The translations under genes were made by a program, and so were the position numbers. A stretch of DNA of 8,145 nucleotides from Actinomycetes bacterium (lineage in GTDB: Bacteria > Actinomycetota > Acidimicrobiia > Acidimicrobiales > Microtrichaceae): assembly GCA_023423215.1 (NCBI GenBank), contig JAFAFZ010000114.1:1-8145 (forward strand), read 5' to 3'. This document shows positions 1 to 5,603 of this stretch, piece after piece; positions within the stretch are counted from its first letter, which is position 1, and each line of letters starts with the position of its first letter. The notes beneath the pieces are model-generated. The model worked only from the letters and a program-made list of their open reading frames with translations, was not told where the DNA came from and did no database searches.

Positions 1-161
1 CCCGACCCAGTCGATCGTCCGGGCGGGCGGAGCGTGCCGACGCGGCGCGGCGGCGGCTCCCGATCTCTTTTCGACACGCTCCGGGGCACCCTTGAACCTG
101 TGGCGGATGCCCTCGGGGGTGATTGAACCCGGTCCGGGGTCGCCCCGTACACTGCCCGACG
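1..161. other. Upstream intergenic region, no convincing gene
   Basis: No reading frame here has a convincing start and a recognisable product. The region holds a 9-bp inverted repeat (28-36 CGGAGCGTG and 75-83 CACGCTCCG, 38 nt apart), two copies of TTGAACC in direct orientation (92-98 and 123-129, 31 bp from start to start), and the promoter of the following membrane protein gene. On the minus strand a short open frame runs from a GTG at 77-75 to the left edge (about 25 codons, beginning MSKRDREPPP). It could be the start of a divergent gene, but it has no properly spaced ribosome site and I cannot recognise it. Confidence 0.5.
123..153 (+). promoter_or_regulatory. Predicted leaderless promoter of the small membrane protein gene
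   Basis: TTGAAC at 123-128 serves as a -35-like element and TACACT at 148-153 as a -10 box (TANNNT), with 19 bp between them. The ATG at 162 lies 8 nt after the -10 box, so transcription should begin at or next to the start codon. No Shine-Dalgarno sequence precedes this ATG. The same layout recurs at four other genes in the window, which raises confidence. Confidence 0.55.
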
Positions 162-479
162 ATGAGCACGCCTCCCGACCGCACCGCGCCGGACCCGGGC
201 GGCGATCCCGACTCGGCGCTCCCGTCCGTCCTGGCACGGGTGCTGGCCTTCGCCTCGATCTTCATCGGCGCCGCTGCGGGCGGGCTCATCGGGTACGCGT
301 TCGCCGACCTGGGTGGCTTCGAGGGCGCCGCCGTGGGGCTGATCACCTTCCTGTCCGTGCTGGTGGGGGCCGGCGGCGTCGCCGTGGTGGCCGTGCTCAC
401 CCTCCGGGCGTTCGGCGAGTGGGACACGATCCGTGCACGCGGCGAGGACCCGCGTCGACGCACGCCCCGCCGCTCGTGA
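162..479 (+). CDS. Small two-helix membrane protein of unknown function
   Basis: The product has 105 residues and matches no family I recognise. After a hydrophilic Pro/Asp-rich N-terminus (residues 1-22) come two hydrophobic segments, about 27-48 and 56-81, with a short acidic turn (D49, E54) between them. The first is rich in small residues and contains a GxxxG pattern (G36 to G40), which often supports helix packing. The tail (82-105) is rich in Arg and probably cytoplasmic by the positive-inside rule, which would put both ends in the cytoplasm. ATG 162 is chosen because a -10 box sits 8 nt upstream; an in-frame TTG at 123 would fall inside the proposed -35 element. The stop overlaps the start of the phosphatase gene (GTGA, 476-479), so the two are probably co-transcribed and translationally coupled. 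Existence as a gene is well supported; function is unknown. Confidence 0.72.
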   Translation: MSTPPDRTAPDPGGDPDSALPSVLARVLAFASIFIGAAAGGLIGYAFADLGGFEGAAVGLITFLSVLVGAGGVAVVAVLTLRAFGEWDTIRARGEDPRRRTPRRS

Positions 480-1354
480 GCGATGCCCCGCCCGTCGTGA
501 GCGGCGCCACGCCCCACGCGGACGCACCGGAGCTGCACCGCGAGCTGCTCGACGCGGCCCGTGCGGCGGCCGCGGCCGCGGTCGACCTGATCCACACGCG
601 CCGCCCGGCGTCGTTCCGGATCGACGACAAGTCGAGCGCGACCGACCACGTCACCGAGATGGACGTCGCGTCCGAGCGGCTCATCCGATCCGTCCTGGCG
701 GCACGCCGTCCGCACGACCGCATCGAGGGCGAGGAGGGCCAGTCGGACGCCGCTCCGCCGGTCGCACCGGGCGACGAGTCCCCGGTGACCTGGTGGGTCG
801 ACCCGATCGACGGCACCACCAACTACGTCTACGACCACCCCGGCTACAACGTGTCGATCGCCGCCCAGATCGAGGGCCGCACGGTCGCTGCGGTCGTCGC
901 GGACCCGACGCACGGTCGCACCTACAGCGCGACGCTCGGGGGCGGCTCGTACTGCGACGATCGCCGCTTGCGCCTGGCGCCCGCGGACCGGAGCGCGCAG
1001 GACCTGCTGGCCACGGCCCTCGTCGCCACCGGCTTCTCGTACTCGTCCGAGCGTCGCGCCCGCCAGGCGGCGGTGCTCGCCGAGCTGCTCCCCCGCATCC
1101 GCGACCTGCGTCGCATGGGCGCCGCAGCGCTCGACCTGTGCTCGGTGGGCGCGGGGCGCGTGGACGCCTACTACGAGTTCGGGCTCGGTCGGTGGGACCT
1201 GGCGGCGGGCCAGCTCGTCGCGACCGAGGCGGGAGCCGTCGTCGAGCCGATCCGTGGCGGCCCCGACCTGCCCGGGTCGGTGCTGGCCGCGCGCCCCGAG
1301 CTGGTCGGACCGCTCCAGGAGCTGCTCGAGCGCCTGGGCGCCGGGCAGGTCTGA
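476..1354 (+). CDS. Inositol monophosphatase family protein (IMPase/SuhB-like phosphatase)
   Basis: This 292-residue protein belongs to the Mg-dependent, lithium-sensitive type sugar-phosphatase family, whose members hydrolyse inositol-1-phosphate, histidinol phosphate or related substrates in the cytoplasm. The metal-binding signatures are present: the acidic EGEEG stretch (about 84-88), the family motif WVDPIDGTTN (107-116, with D109 and D112) and the distal WDLAAG motif (W240, D241). An LRRMGAAALDL segment matches the conserved RxGSAAL region, and TEMD (60-63) matches the N-terminal threonine/aspartate loop. Length is slightly above the usual 260-280 because of an Ala/Pro-rich N-terminus. 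GTG 476 is preferred since it overlaps the upstream stop as GTGA; GTG 497 is an alternative that would shorten the protein by 7 residues. No ribosome site precedes either. The exact substrate cannot be read from sequence; inositol-1-phosphate and histidinol phosphate are both possible. Confidence 0.9.
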   Translation: MSDAPPVVSGATPHADAPELHRELLDAARAAAAAAVDLIHTRRPASFRIDDKSSATDHVTEMDVASERLIRSVLAARRPHDRIEGEEGQSDAAPPVAPGDESPVTWWVDPIDGTTNYVYDHPGYNVSIAAQIEGRTVAAVVADPTHGRTYSATLGGGSYCDDRRLRLAPADRSAQDLLATALVATGFSYSSERRARQAAVLAELLPRIRDLRRMGAAALDLCSVGAGRVDAYYEFGLGRWDLAAGQLVATEAGAVVEPIRGGPDLPGSVLAARPELVGPLQELLERLGAGQV

Positions 1355-1367
1355 CCACGGCCGCCGA

Positions 1368-1438
1368 GTCGCCCGGCGACCGGTCGACGGCGCGCTCGCC
1401 GCAGGAGGGACCACCAGCGCTCCCGGATGGGCGAGACT
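1368..1438 (+). promoter_or_regulatory. Gap before the response regulator: small hairpins and a weak promoter
   Basis: The 91-bp gap between the phosphatase and the response regulator holds two short inverted repeats: GTCGC/GCGAC at 1368-1372 and 1376-1380, and CGGCG/CGCCG at 1388-1392 and 1397-1401 around a CGCT loop. GAGACT at 1433-1438 lies 7 nt before the GTG start. It matches two of the three fixed positions of TANNNT, with GGGACC at 1407-1412 about 20 bp further upstream. The signalling operon may therefore have its own leaderless promoter, but this is the weakest of the promoters proposed here. Confidence 0.3.
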
Positions 1439-1445
1439 GTCCGCC

Positions 1446-2126
1446 GTGGGAACACGCATCCTGTACGTAGAGGACGACCAGCGCATCCGCGGGTCGGTGA
1501 AGCTGGCGCTCGAGGACGAGGGCTGGCAGGTCGAGGAGTCCGAGACCGGTGAGGACGCCATCATGTCCTTCGGCCGGGCACCGACCGACGTCGTGCTCAT
1601 CGACATCATGCTGCCGGGCATGGACGGCTTCGAGGTCTGCCGCTCGATCCGCCGCCACAGCGACGTGCCGATCATCATGGTCACCGCCCGGGCCGACACC
1701 CACGACGTCGTCGCCGGACTCGAGGCGGGTGCGGACGACTACATGACGAAGCCGCTCCAGCCCAAGGAGCTCTCGGCGCGCATCCGGGCGATGCTGCGTC
1801 GTGCCCGACCGAACCAGCCGGGCAACCCGCGCCTGCAGTTCGGCGAGCTCGAGATCGTCCCGCAGGAGGGCGTCGTCAGCCGCGACGGCCAGCAGATCCA
1901 CCTGACCAAGACCGAGTTCCGCCTGCTCGTCGAGCTGGCGAACAACCCGGGCAAGGTGTTCTCGCGCGAGGACCTGCTCGAGAAGGTGTGGGGCCACGGC
2001 GTGTTCGGCGACGGCCGTCTCGTCGACGTGCACGTGCGCCGGCTCCGCACCAAGGTCGAGGCCGATCCGGCCAACCCCCGCCACGTCGTGACCGTGCGCG
2101 GGCTCGGCTACAAGCTCCAGCCGTGA
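1446..2126 (+). CDS. mtrA: OmpR-family response regulator, MtrA-like
   Basis: This 226-residue cytoplasmic transcription factor has an N-terminal receiver domain (about 3-117) and a C-terminal winged-helix DNA-binding domain (about 128-225). Receiver landmarks are intact: acidic pair D10/D11, phospho-acceptor D53 in LIDIMLPGMDG, T80 and K102 in the MTKP motif. The stretch DVVAGLEAGADDYMTKPLQP and the DNA-binding stretch RLVDVHVRRLRTKVEADP closely resemble mycobacterial MtrA, an essential regulator of cell-wall and division genes. The kinase gene follows and a GerMN lipoprotein gene comes after it, as in mtrA-mtrB-lpqB. The GTG at 1446 is chosen because it places the protein start just before the first strand (GTRILYVEDD); no other in-frame ATG or GTG lies nearby. 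An AGGAGG at 1403-1408 is too far upstream to serve it. Assignment to the OmpR class is certain; orthology to MtrA is inferred from remembered sequence and gene order. Confidence 0.9.
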   Translation: MGTRILYVEDDQRIRGSVKLALEDEGWQVEESETGEDAIMSFGRAPTDVVLIDIMLPGMDGFEVCRSIRRHSDVPIIMVTARADTHDVVAGLEAGADDYMTKPLQPKELSARIRAMLRRARPNQPGNPRLQFGELEIVPQEGVVSRDGQQIHLTKTEFRLLVELANNPGKVFSREDLLEKVWGHGVFGDGRLVDVHVRRLRTKVEADPANPRHVVTVRGLGYKLQP

Positions 2127-2149
2127 ACACCCGACGGGCTCGACCGTGA
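2123..2149 (+). other. Eight-codon ORF bridging the regulator and kinase genes
   Basis: The GTG at 2123-2125 overlaps the response-regulator stop as GTGA (2123-2126). It opens an eight-codon frame (peptide MNTRRARP) that closes with TGA at 2147-2149, itself overlapping the kinase GTG (2146-2148) as GTGA. A terminating ribosome could therefore step from regulator to relay peptide to kinase. The overlaps are directly visible; translation of the peptide is inferred and could be a coincidence of GTG-rich sequence. It could also be the remnant of an older kinase start shifted out of frame. Confidence 0.3.
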
Positions 2150-2193
2150 GCACCGGATCGACGGTCGGCTCCGGGTCGACGGTCGGCGCCGGA
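2140..2193 (+). repeat. 18-bp tandem repeat spanning the kinase start codon
   Basis: Two adjacent 18-bp units, TCGACGGTCGGCTCCGGG (2158-2175) and its near copy at 2176-2193 (16 of 18 positions equal), encode the hexapeptides STVGSG and STVGAG. A third, more diverged unit (2140-2157, 13 of 18 equal to the first) lies immediately upstream and contains the GTG start codon at 2146. A further fragment (TCGTCGA) follows at 2194. Slippage in this array would change the N-terminal length of the kinase or the spacing to the upstream gene. Confidence 0.7.
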
Positions 2194-3801
2194 TCGTCGA
2201 GCGGCGCCGAGGAGCTCGACGACCGGCGGCAGCGCTCGCTGCACCGCGGGTTCCAGATCGGCCTGCGCGGTCGCATCACCCTCGCGGTCGCGCTGGTGGC
2301 GCTGCTGCTGTCGGTGGTGCTGTCGGTGACGACGGTGACGGTGGCCCGCAACACGCTGCTCGACACGCGAGAGGACTCGCTGTCGCGCCAGGCGCTCGCG
2401 AACGCCGAGACCATCCAGGGCGGGTTGCGCACGGCCGAGACCGCGGACCTGCAGACGCTGCTCAGCTCGCTCCCCGACACGGGCGCGCCGTCGGTCGTCA
2501 TCGGCTCGACCGCCTCTGCCGGTGGCACCGAGCCGCCGCCCGTGTCGGTCGACGCCCGCTACGGGATCGACGCGCTGCCGCCGGAGCTGCTCAGCACCGT
2601 CGTCGACGACCGCGAGAGCTCGATCATGCGGTTCAGCTCCCGCGGCGAACCCCTGCTGGCCGTCGGCATCGCCATCCCCGACAGCGACCTGTCGTACTTC
2701 CAGGTCAACCAGCTCGAGGACATCGACACCGCCATCCGGAGCCTGAGCCTGACCCTGGTGATCGCCGCCGCCGCGGCGACGCTGATCGCGATGGCGCTCG
2801 GCTTCTGGGCCAGCAAGTACGCCCTCCAGCCGCTGAAGCGCATCGGCGCGGCGGCCGAGGCGGTGGCGTTGGGCCAGCTCGACACCCGCATCGACTACGA
2901 GGACTACGCGGCGGACCTGGACCTGGCCCCGCTGGTCGCCAACTTCAACGAGATGGTCTCGGCGCTCCAGGAGCGCATCGACCGCGACGCCCGGTTCGCG
3001 AGCGACGTGAGCCACGAGCTGCGGTCCCCGCTGACGACGCTGAACGCCTCGATCGAGGTGCTCCAGAACAACCGCGACACCCTGCCGGAGCGCTCCCAGC
3101 AGGCGCTCGACCTGCTCAGCCTGGACATGCGGCGCTTCACCCAGCTCGTCGAGGACCTGCTCGAGATCTCGCGCTTCGACGCCGGCGCGGTGCGCCTCGA
3201 GCTGGACGCCGTCGCGCTGGTGCCGACGGTCGAGGCGGCGGTGCGCATGATCAGCCACGGCAGCGTGCCGGTGGACGCCGACCCCGACCTGACCGACGTC
3301 GTCATCGCCTGTGACAAGCGTCGGCTGATGCGCATCCTGGCCAACTACCTGGACAACGCCGCCAAGTACGCGGACGGCGCCACGGGCGTGTTCGTCGAGC
3401 TGCACGAGCCGGACCTGCTCGACGTGATCCGCTCCGGGTCGACCGTGCGCATCGCGGTCGAGGACGGCGGTCCCGGCGTGCCCGAGGCCGAGCGCACGCG
3501 CATCTTCGACCGCTTCAACCGCGGCGACCAGGGCGGCAGTCGCGGCATCGACCTGGGCGTCGGCCTGGGCCTGGCGCTCGCCGCCGAGCACGCCCGCCTG
3601 CAGGGCGGACGGGTGTGGGTCGAGGACCGCCACGACGGCGGACAGGGCGCTCGCTTCGTCCTGGAGCTGCCGATGATCGAGCCGCTCGAGGCCGACGGCC
3701 CCGAGATGCTCGCCGACGTCACGCCGGAGGAGGCCGAGACCTTCGCGCTGACCGGCCAGCTCCCCGCCATCCGCATCGACACCCAGGACCGGCCGCAGTG
3801 A
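2146..3801 (+). CDS. mtrB: Membrane sensor histidine kinase, MtrB-like
   Basis: This 551-residue inner-membrane kinase should phosphorylate the adjacent MtrA-like regulator. Order of parts: a low-complexity Gly/Ser N-terminus (1-20) and basic linker; transmembrane helix 1 (about 44-66); an extracytoplasmic sensor region (about 67-198) with no recognised fold; helix 2 (about 201-224); HAMP linker (to about 275); HisKA dimerisation domain with phospho-acceptor H290 in DVSHELRSPLTTL; and a HATPase domain with the N box (NYLDNAAKY, N404), G1 box (DGGPG from D440) and G2 box (GVGLGLA from G471). A tail of about 40 residues rich in Glu and Asp follows the ATPase fold. GTG 2146 is chosen because it overlaps the preceding eight-codon frame and only 19 nt separate it from the regulator stop. 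The stop overlaps the lipoprotein start as GTGA (3798-3801). In mycobacteria MtrB occupies this position and LpqB interacts with its external domain; function here is inferred by analogy. Confidence 0.9.
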   Translation: MSTGSTVGSGSTVGAGSSSGAEELDDRRQRSLHRGFQIGLRGRITLAVALVALLLSVVLSVTTVTVARNTLLDTREDSLSRQALANAETIQGGLRTAETADLQTLLSSLPDTGAPSVVIGSTASAGGTEPPPVSVDARYGIDALPPELLSTVVDDRESSIMRFSSRGEPLLAVGIAIPDSDLSYFQVNQLEDIDTAIRSLSLTLVIAAAAATLIAMALGFWASKYALQPLKRIGAAAEAVALGQLDTRIDYEDYAADLDLAPLVANFNEMVSALQERIDRDARFASDVSHELRSPLTTLNASIEVLQNNRDTLPERSQQALDLLSLDMRRFTQLVEDLLEISRFDAGAVRLELDAVALVPTVEAAVRMISHGSVPVDADPDLTDVVIACDKRRLMRILANYLDNAAKYADGATGVFVELHEPDLLDVIRSGSTVRIAVEDGGPGVPEAERTRIFDRFNRGDQGGSRGIDLGVGLGLALAAEHARLQGGRVWVEDRHDGGQGARFVLELPMIEPLEADGPEMLADVTPEEAETFALTGQLPAIRIDTQDRPQ

Positions 3802-4448
3802 GGGCGGCGCGGGCTCGGTGGCGAGCCGCCGCAGCGGCGGCGGGCGTGGTGGTCCTGGCCGTCGGGACGGGGTGCGGCGTGGGCTACGACCGCGAGCCGC
3901 GTGCGCTCGAGGTCGAGCCGACCACCACCACGACGACCGCCGCCCCTTCGACCGGGCAGGTGGAGTCGGTGCTCTACTTCGTGAACGAGGGCACGCTGCT
4001 GCCGGTCGCGACCGAGCTGCCCGACCGGGAGCTGGAGACCGTGCTGGAAGCGCTGCTGCTGCCGCCGGCGACGCTCGTCCCGAGCGGCACGCTCACGTCG
4101 ATCCCCTCGGGCACCCAGCTCCTCGACCTGTCGCGGACGGACCAGCGGCGGCTGACGATCAACCTGTCGACGTCGTTCAACAACGTGGTGGGCGTCTCGC
4201 GCCAGCAGGCGATCGGGCAGATGGTGCTGACCGCGACCGAGCGCAACGAGTTCGACGCCATCGAGTTCCGCGTCGAGGGCGAGCCGATCGTCGTGGCGTC
4301 ACCGGTCGTCGGCGACACCCGCACCGTCACCGCCTGCGACTTCCAGCCGCTGCTCGCGACCCCCGGCGACGCGGACGAGGCAGGCCTGCCCGAGGACATG
4401 TCCGAGGTGCTCGCCGCGCGCACCGACCAGCTCGACGACAACTGCTGA
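3798..4448 (+). CDS. GerMN-domain lipoprotein in the LpqB position (short form)
   Basis: The 216-residue product begins with a basic N-terminus, a hydrophobic stretch (about 10-23) and Cys26 in VGTGC, which reads as a lipoprotein signal peptide, although Gly at -3 of the lipobox is atypical. A Thr-rich linker (TTTTTTAAPST) leads to a GerMN domain: VLYFVNEG at its start, the ELETVLEALLLPP helix, IPSGTQLLDLS, LTINLSTSF, and the final strand FRVEGEPI. GerMN domains occur in spore-germination GerM and in LpqB, the lipoprotein encoded after mtrB. Typical LpqB is more than 500 residues, with a beta-propeller after GerMN; here the protein ends soon after GerMN, with a terminal Cys and another Cys in TACDF that might pair. 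GTG 3798 is chosen for its GTGA overlap with the kinase stop; a weak CAGGA lies about 11 nt upstream. It probably sits on the outer face of the membrane and modulates the kinase. The stop is clean, with no visible frameshift, so the short form looks natural. Confidence 0.82.
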   Translation: MRAARARWRAAAAAAGVVVLAVGTGCGVGYDREPRALEVEPTTTTTTAAPSTGQVESVLYFVNEGTLLPVATELPDRELETVLEALLLPPATLVPSGTLTSIPSGTQLLDLSRTDQRRLTINLSTSFNNVVGVSRQQAIGQMVLTATERNEFDAIEFRVEGEPIVVASPVVGDTRTVTACDFQPLLATPGDADEAGLPEDMSEVLAARTDQLDDNC

Positions 4449-4485
4449 CGCCGCCGCCCCCGCCCGGCAGGGTGCTCGCAGCCGC

Positions 4486-5520
4486 TCAGCTGGCGAAGAA
4501 CGGGCGGGCGACCTCGTCGTAGAACTCCAGGTCGACGGTCTTGGTGCGGTCGACGGCCTCGGCCAGCTCGACGTGCACGATGCGATCCGCCTGCAGGGCG
4601 ACCATCTTCCCCCACGCCCCGGCCGCAGCGGCGTCCGCCGCGGCGACGCCGTAGCGAGAGGCCAGGACGCGGTCGTAGGCGGTCGGGGTCCCGCCGCGCT
4701 GGATGTAGCCGAGGGTGGTCATCCGGGTCTCCAGGCCGGTGCGGCCCTCGATCTCGGACGCGAGCAGGGCGCCGATGCCGCCCAGGCGCTCGTGGCCGAA
4801 GCGGTCGACCTCGTAGACGGGGACCTCGATCGAGCCCTCGATCGGCCTGGCGCCCTCGGCGACCACCACGATCGAGGCGAAGCTGTTCCCGGCGTGGCGC
4901 CGCATCAGGGCCTCGCACACCTCGACGATGTCGAAGGGCGCCTCGGGGATGAGCGTCATGGTGGCGCCGCCGGCCAGGCCGGCCCGCACGGCGATGTGCC
5001 CGGTGTCGCGGCCCATCACCTCGACGACCATCACGCGGTCGTGCGCCTCGGCCGTGGTGTGCAGCCGGTCGATGGCCGCCGTGGCCACGTGCACCGCGGT
5101 GTCGAAGCCGAAGGTGAGCTCGGTCGCGTCGATGTCGTTGTCGATCGTCTTGGGCACGCCGATGCACGGCACCCCGTCGCCCTGCAGGTCACGTGCCGCG
5201 CTGAGCGACCCGTTGCCGCCGATGACGACGAACCCGTCCAGGCGGTGGCGCTCGATCGCCTCCTTCACCCGGTCCAGCCCGTCGTCGAACTGGTAGGGCT
5301 GGATGCGCGAGGTGCCCAGGATGGTGCCGCCACGGGGCAGGATCCCCCGGCAGCGCTCGACGTCGAGCGGCTCCCAGTCGTCCTCGAGCACGCCGCGCCA
5401 GGCGTCCCGGAAGCCGATGACGACCCCGCCGTGCACCCGCTGGGTCTTGCGCACGAGGGCACGGATCACCGCGTTGAGGCCGGGACAGTCGCCGCCAGAG
5501 GTCAAGACACCGATGCGCAT
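4486..5520 (-). CDS. pfkA: 6-phosphofructokinase
   Basis: This 344-residue cytoplasmic enzyme phosphorylates fructose 6-phosphate to fructose 1,6-bisphosphate in glycolysis. Residue numbers match the bacterial reference enzymes up to about 222: SGGDCPGLNA (8-17), GGTILGTSR (64-72), catalytic PKTIDNDI (123-130, with T125, D127 and D129), MGRDTG (169-174) and VAEG (220-223, E222). Substrate-binding R266 and LGYIQRGGTP follow, with Tyr272 where many enzymes have His. The nucleotide loop reads IGGNGS, giving Asn103 and Gly104. Gly104 is the ATP-type residue, Lys124 is typical of PPi-type and mixed group III enzymes, and Asn103 replaces the Asp or Glu normally seen. ATP is the likelier phosphoryl donor, but PPi cannot be excluded. 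ATG 5520 has a TAGGGT box 6 nt upstream. The gene converges on the lipoprotein gene with 37 bp between the stops and is divergent from glpK. Confidence 0.95.
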   Translation of the reverse strand: MRIGVLTSGGDCPGLNAVIRALVRKTQRVHGGVVIGFRDAWRGVLEDDWEPLDVERCRGILPRGGTILGTSRIQPYQFDDGLDRVKEAIERHRLDGFVVIGGNGSLSAARDLQGDGVPCIGVPKTIDNDIDATELTFGFDTAVHVATAAIDRLHTTAEAHDRVMVVEVMGRDTGHIAVRAGLAGGATMTLIPEAPFDIVEVCEALMRRHAGNSFASIVVVAEGARPIEGSIEVPVYEVDRFGHERLGGIGALLASEIEGRTGLETRMTTLGYIQRGGTPTAYDRVLASRYGVAAADAAAAGAWGKMVALQADRIVHVELAEAVDRTKTVDLEFYDEVARPFFAS

Positions 5521-5526
5521 CCGCTC

Positions 5527-5557
5527 ACCCTACGCGGCGTGCATTTCCGCGGTGTCA
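5527..5557 (-). promoter_or_regulatory. Predicted leaderless promoter of pfkA
   Basis: On the minus strand TAGGGT (5532-5527) is a TANNNT -10 box only 6 nt before the ATG at 5520. TGACAC (5557-5552) is a -35-like element about 19 bp upstream. Transcription should begin at the start codon. The same TAGGGT hexamer precedes the ACT-domain gene. Confidence 0.5.
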
Positions 5558-5558
5558 C

Positions 5559-5573
5559 GGCGGTTCGACCGCC
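5559..5573. promoter_or_regulatory. Inverted repeat in the pfkA-glpK promoter region (candidate operator)
   Basis: GGCGGTTCGACCGCC is a perfect 6-bp inverted repeat around TCG. It lies between the two divergent promoters and covers the -35-like sequence proposed for glpK (TCGACC, 5565-5570), next to the pfkA -35 region. A bound regulator could affect one or both genes. No regulator gene is adjacent, so the binding protein is unknown, and the site could be chance in GC-rich DNA. Confidence 0.4.
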
Positions 5574-5595
5574 ACAGCCCCGGTCGTCCTAGGTT
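5565..5595 (+). promoter_or_regulatory. Predicted leaderless promoter of glpK
   Basis: TAGGTT at 5590-5595 is a TANNNT -10 box ending 8 nt before the ATG at 5604. TCGACC at 5565-5570 is a -35-like element 19 bp upstream of it. There is no Shine-Dalgarno sequence, which fits a leaderless message. Confidence 0.5.
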
Positions 5596-5603
5596 GTCGC
5601 CCC

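Noticed and set aside
1..77. Possible start of a divergent minus-strand gene (GTG at 77, MSKRDREPPP...)
   Set aside because: Only about 25 codons are visible, the product is low complexity, the GGAG is too close to the GTG, and the AAGGGT box is imperfect. Kept only as a note in the upstream region.
92..475. N-terminal extension of the phosphatase back to position 92
   Set aside because: The extra 128 residues are Arg/Gly/Pro-rich and overlap the small membrane protein in another frame. The family fold starts after residue 20 from GTG 476.
1403..1408. AGGAGG as ribosome site of the response regulator
   Set aside because: It is about 38 nt before the GTG at 1446 and no in-frame ATG or GTG lies closer. 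The nearby ATG at 1427 opens a frame without homology to a receiver domain.
681..2528. A very long open frame on the minus strand, about 615 codons
   Set aside because: It lies antisense to the phosphatase, regulator and kinase genes. Its product is Arg/Ser/Pro-rich low-complexity sequence with no recognisable domain, as expected for shadow frames in GC-rich DNA.
1876..3633. A 585-codon minus-strand frame
   Set aside because: It mirrors the regulator and kinase coding sequences and gives a repetitive His/Arg/Asp/Val-rich product, typical of an antisense shadow.
4449..4485. Terminator between the GerMN lipoprotein gene and pfkA
   Set aside because: The 37-bp space is C-rich and holds only a short CAGCTG palindrome overlapping the pfkA stop; there is no convincing stem or T-run.
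4573..5592. A plus-strand frame opposite pfkA, about 339 codons
   Set aside because: pfkA on the other strand has every family motif with exact numbering. The opposing frame has no motif and would run through the pfkA-glpK promoter region.
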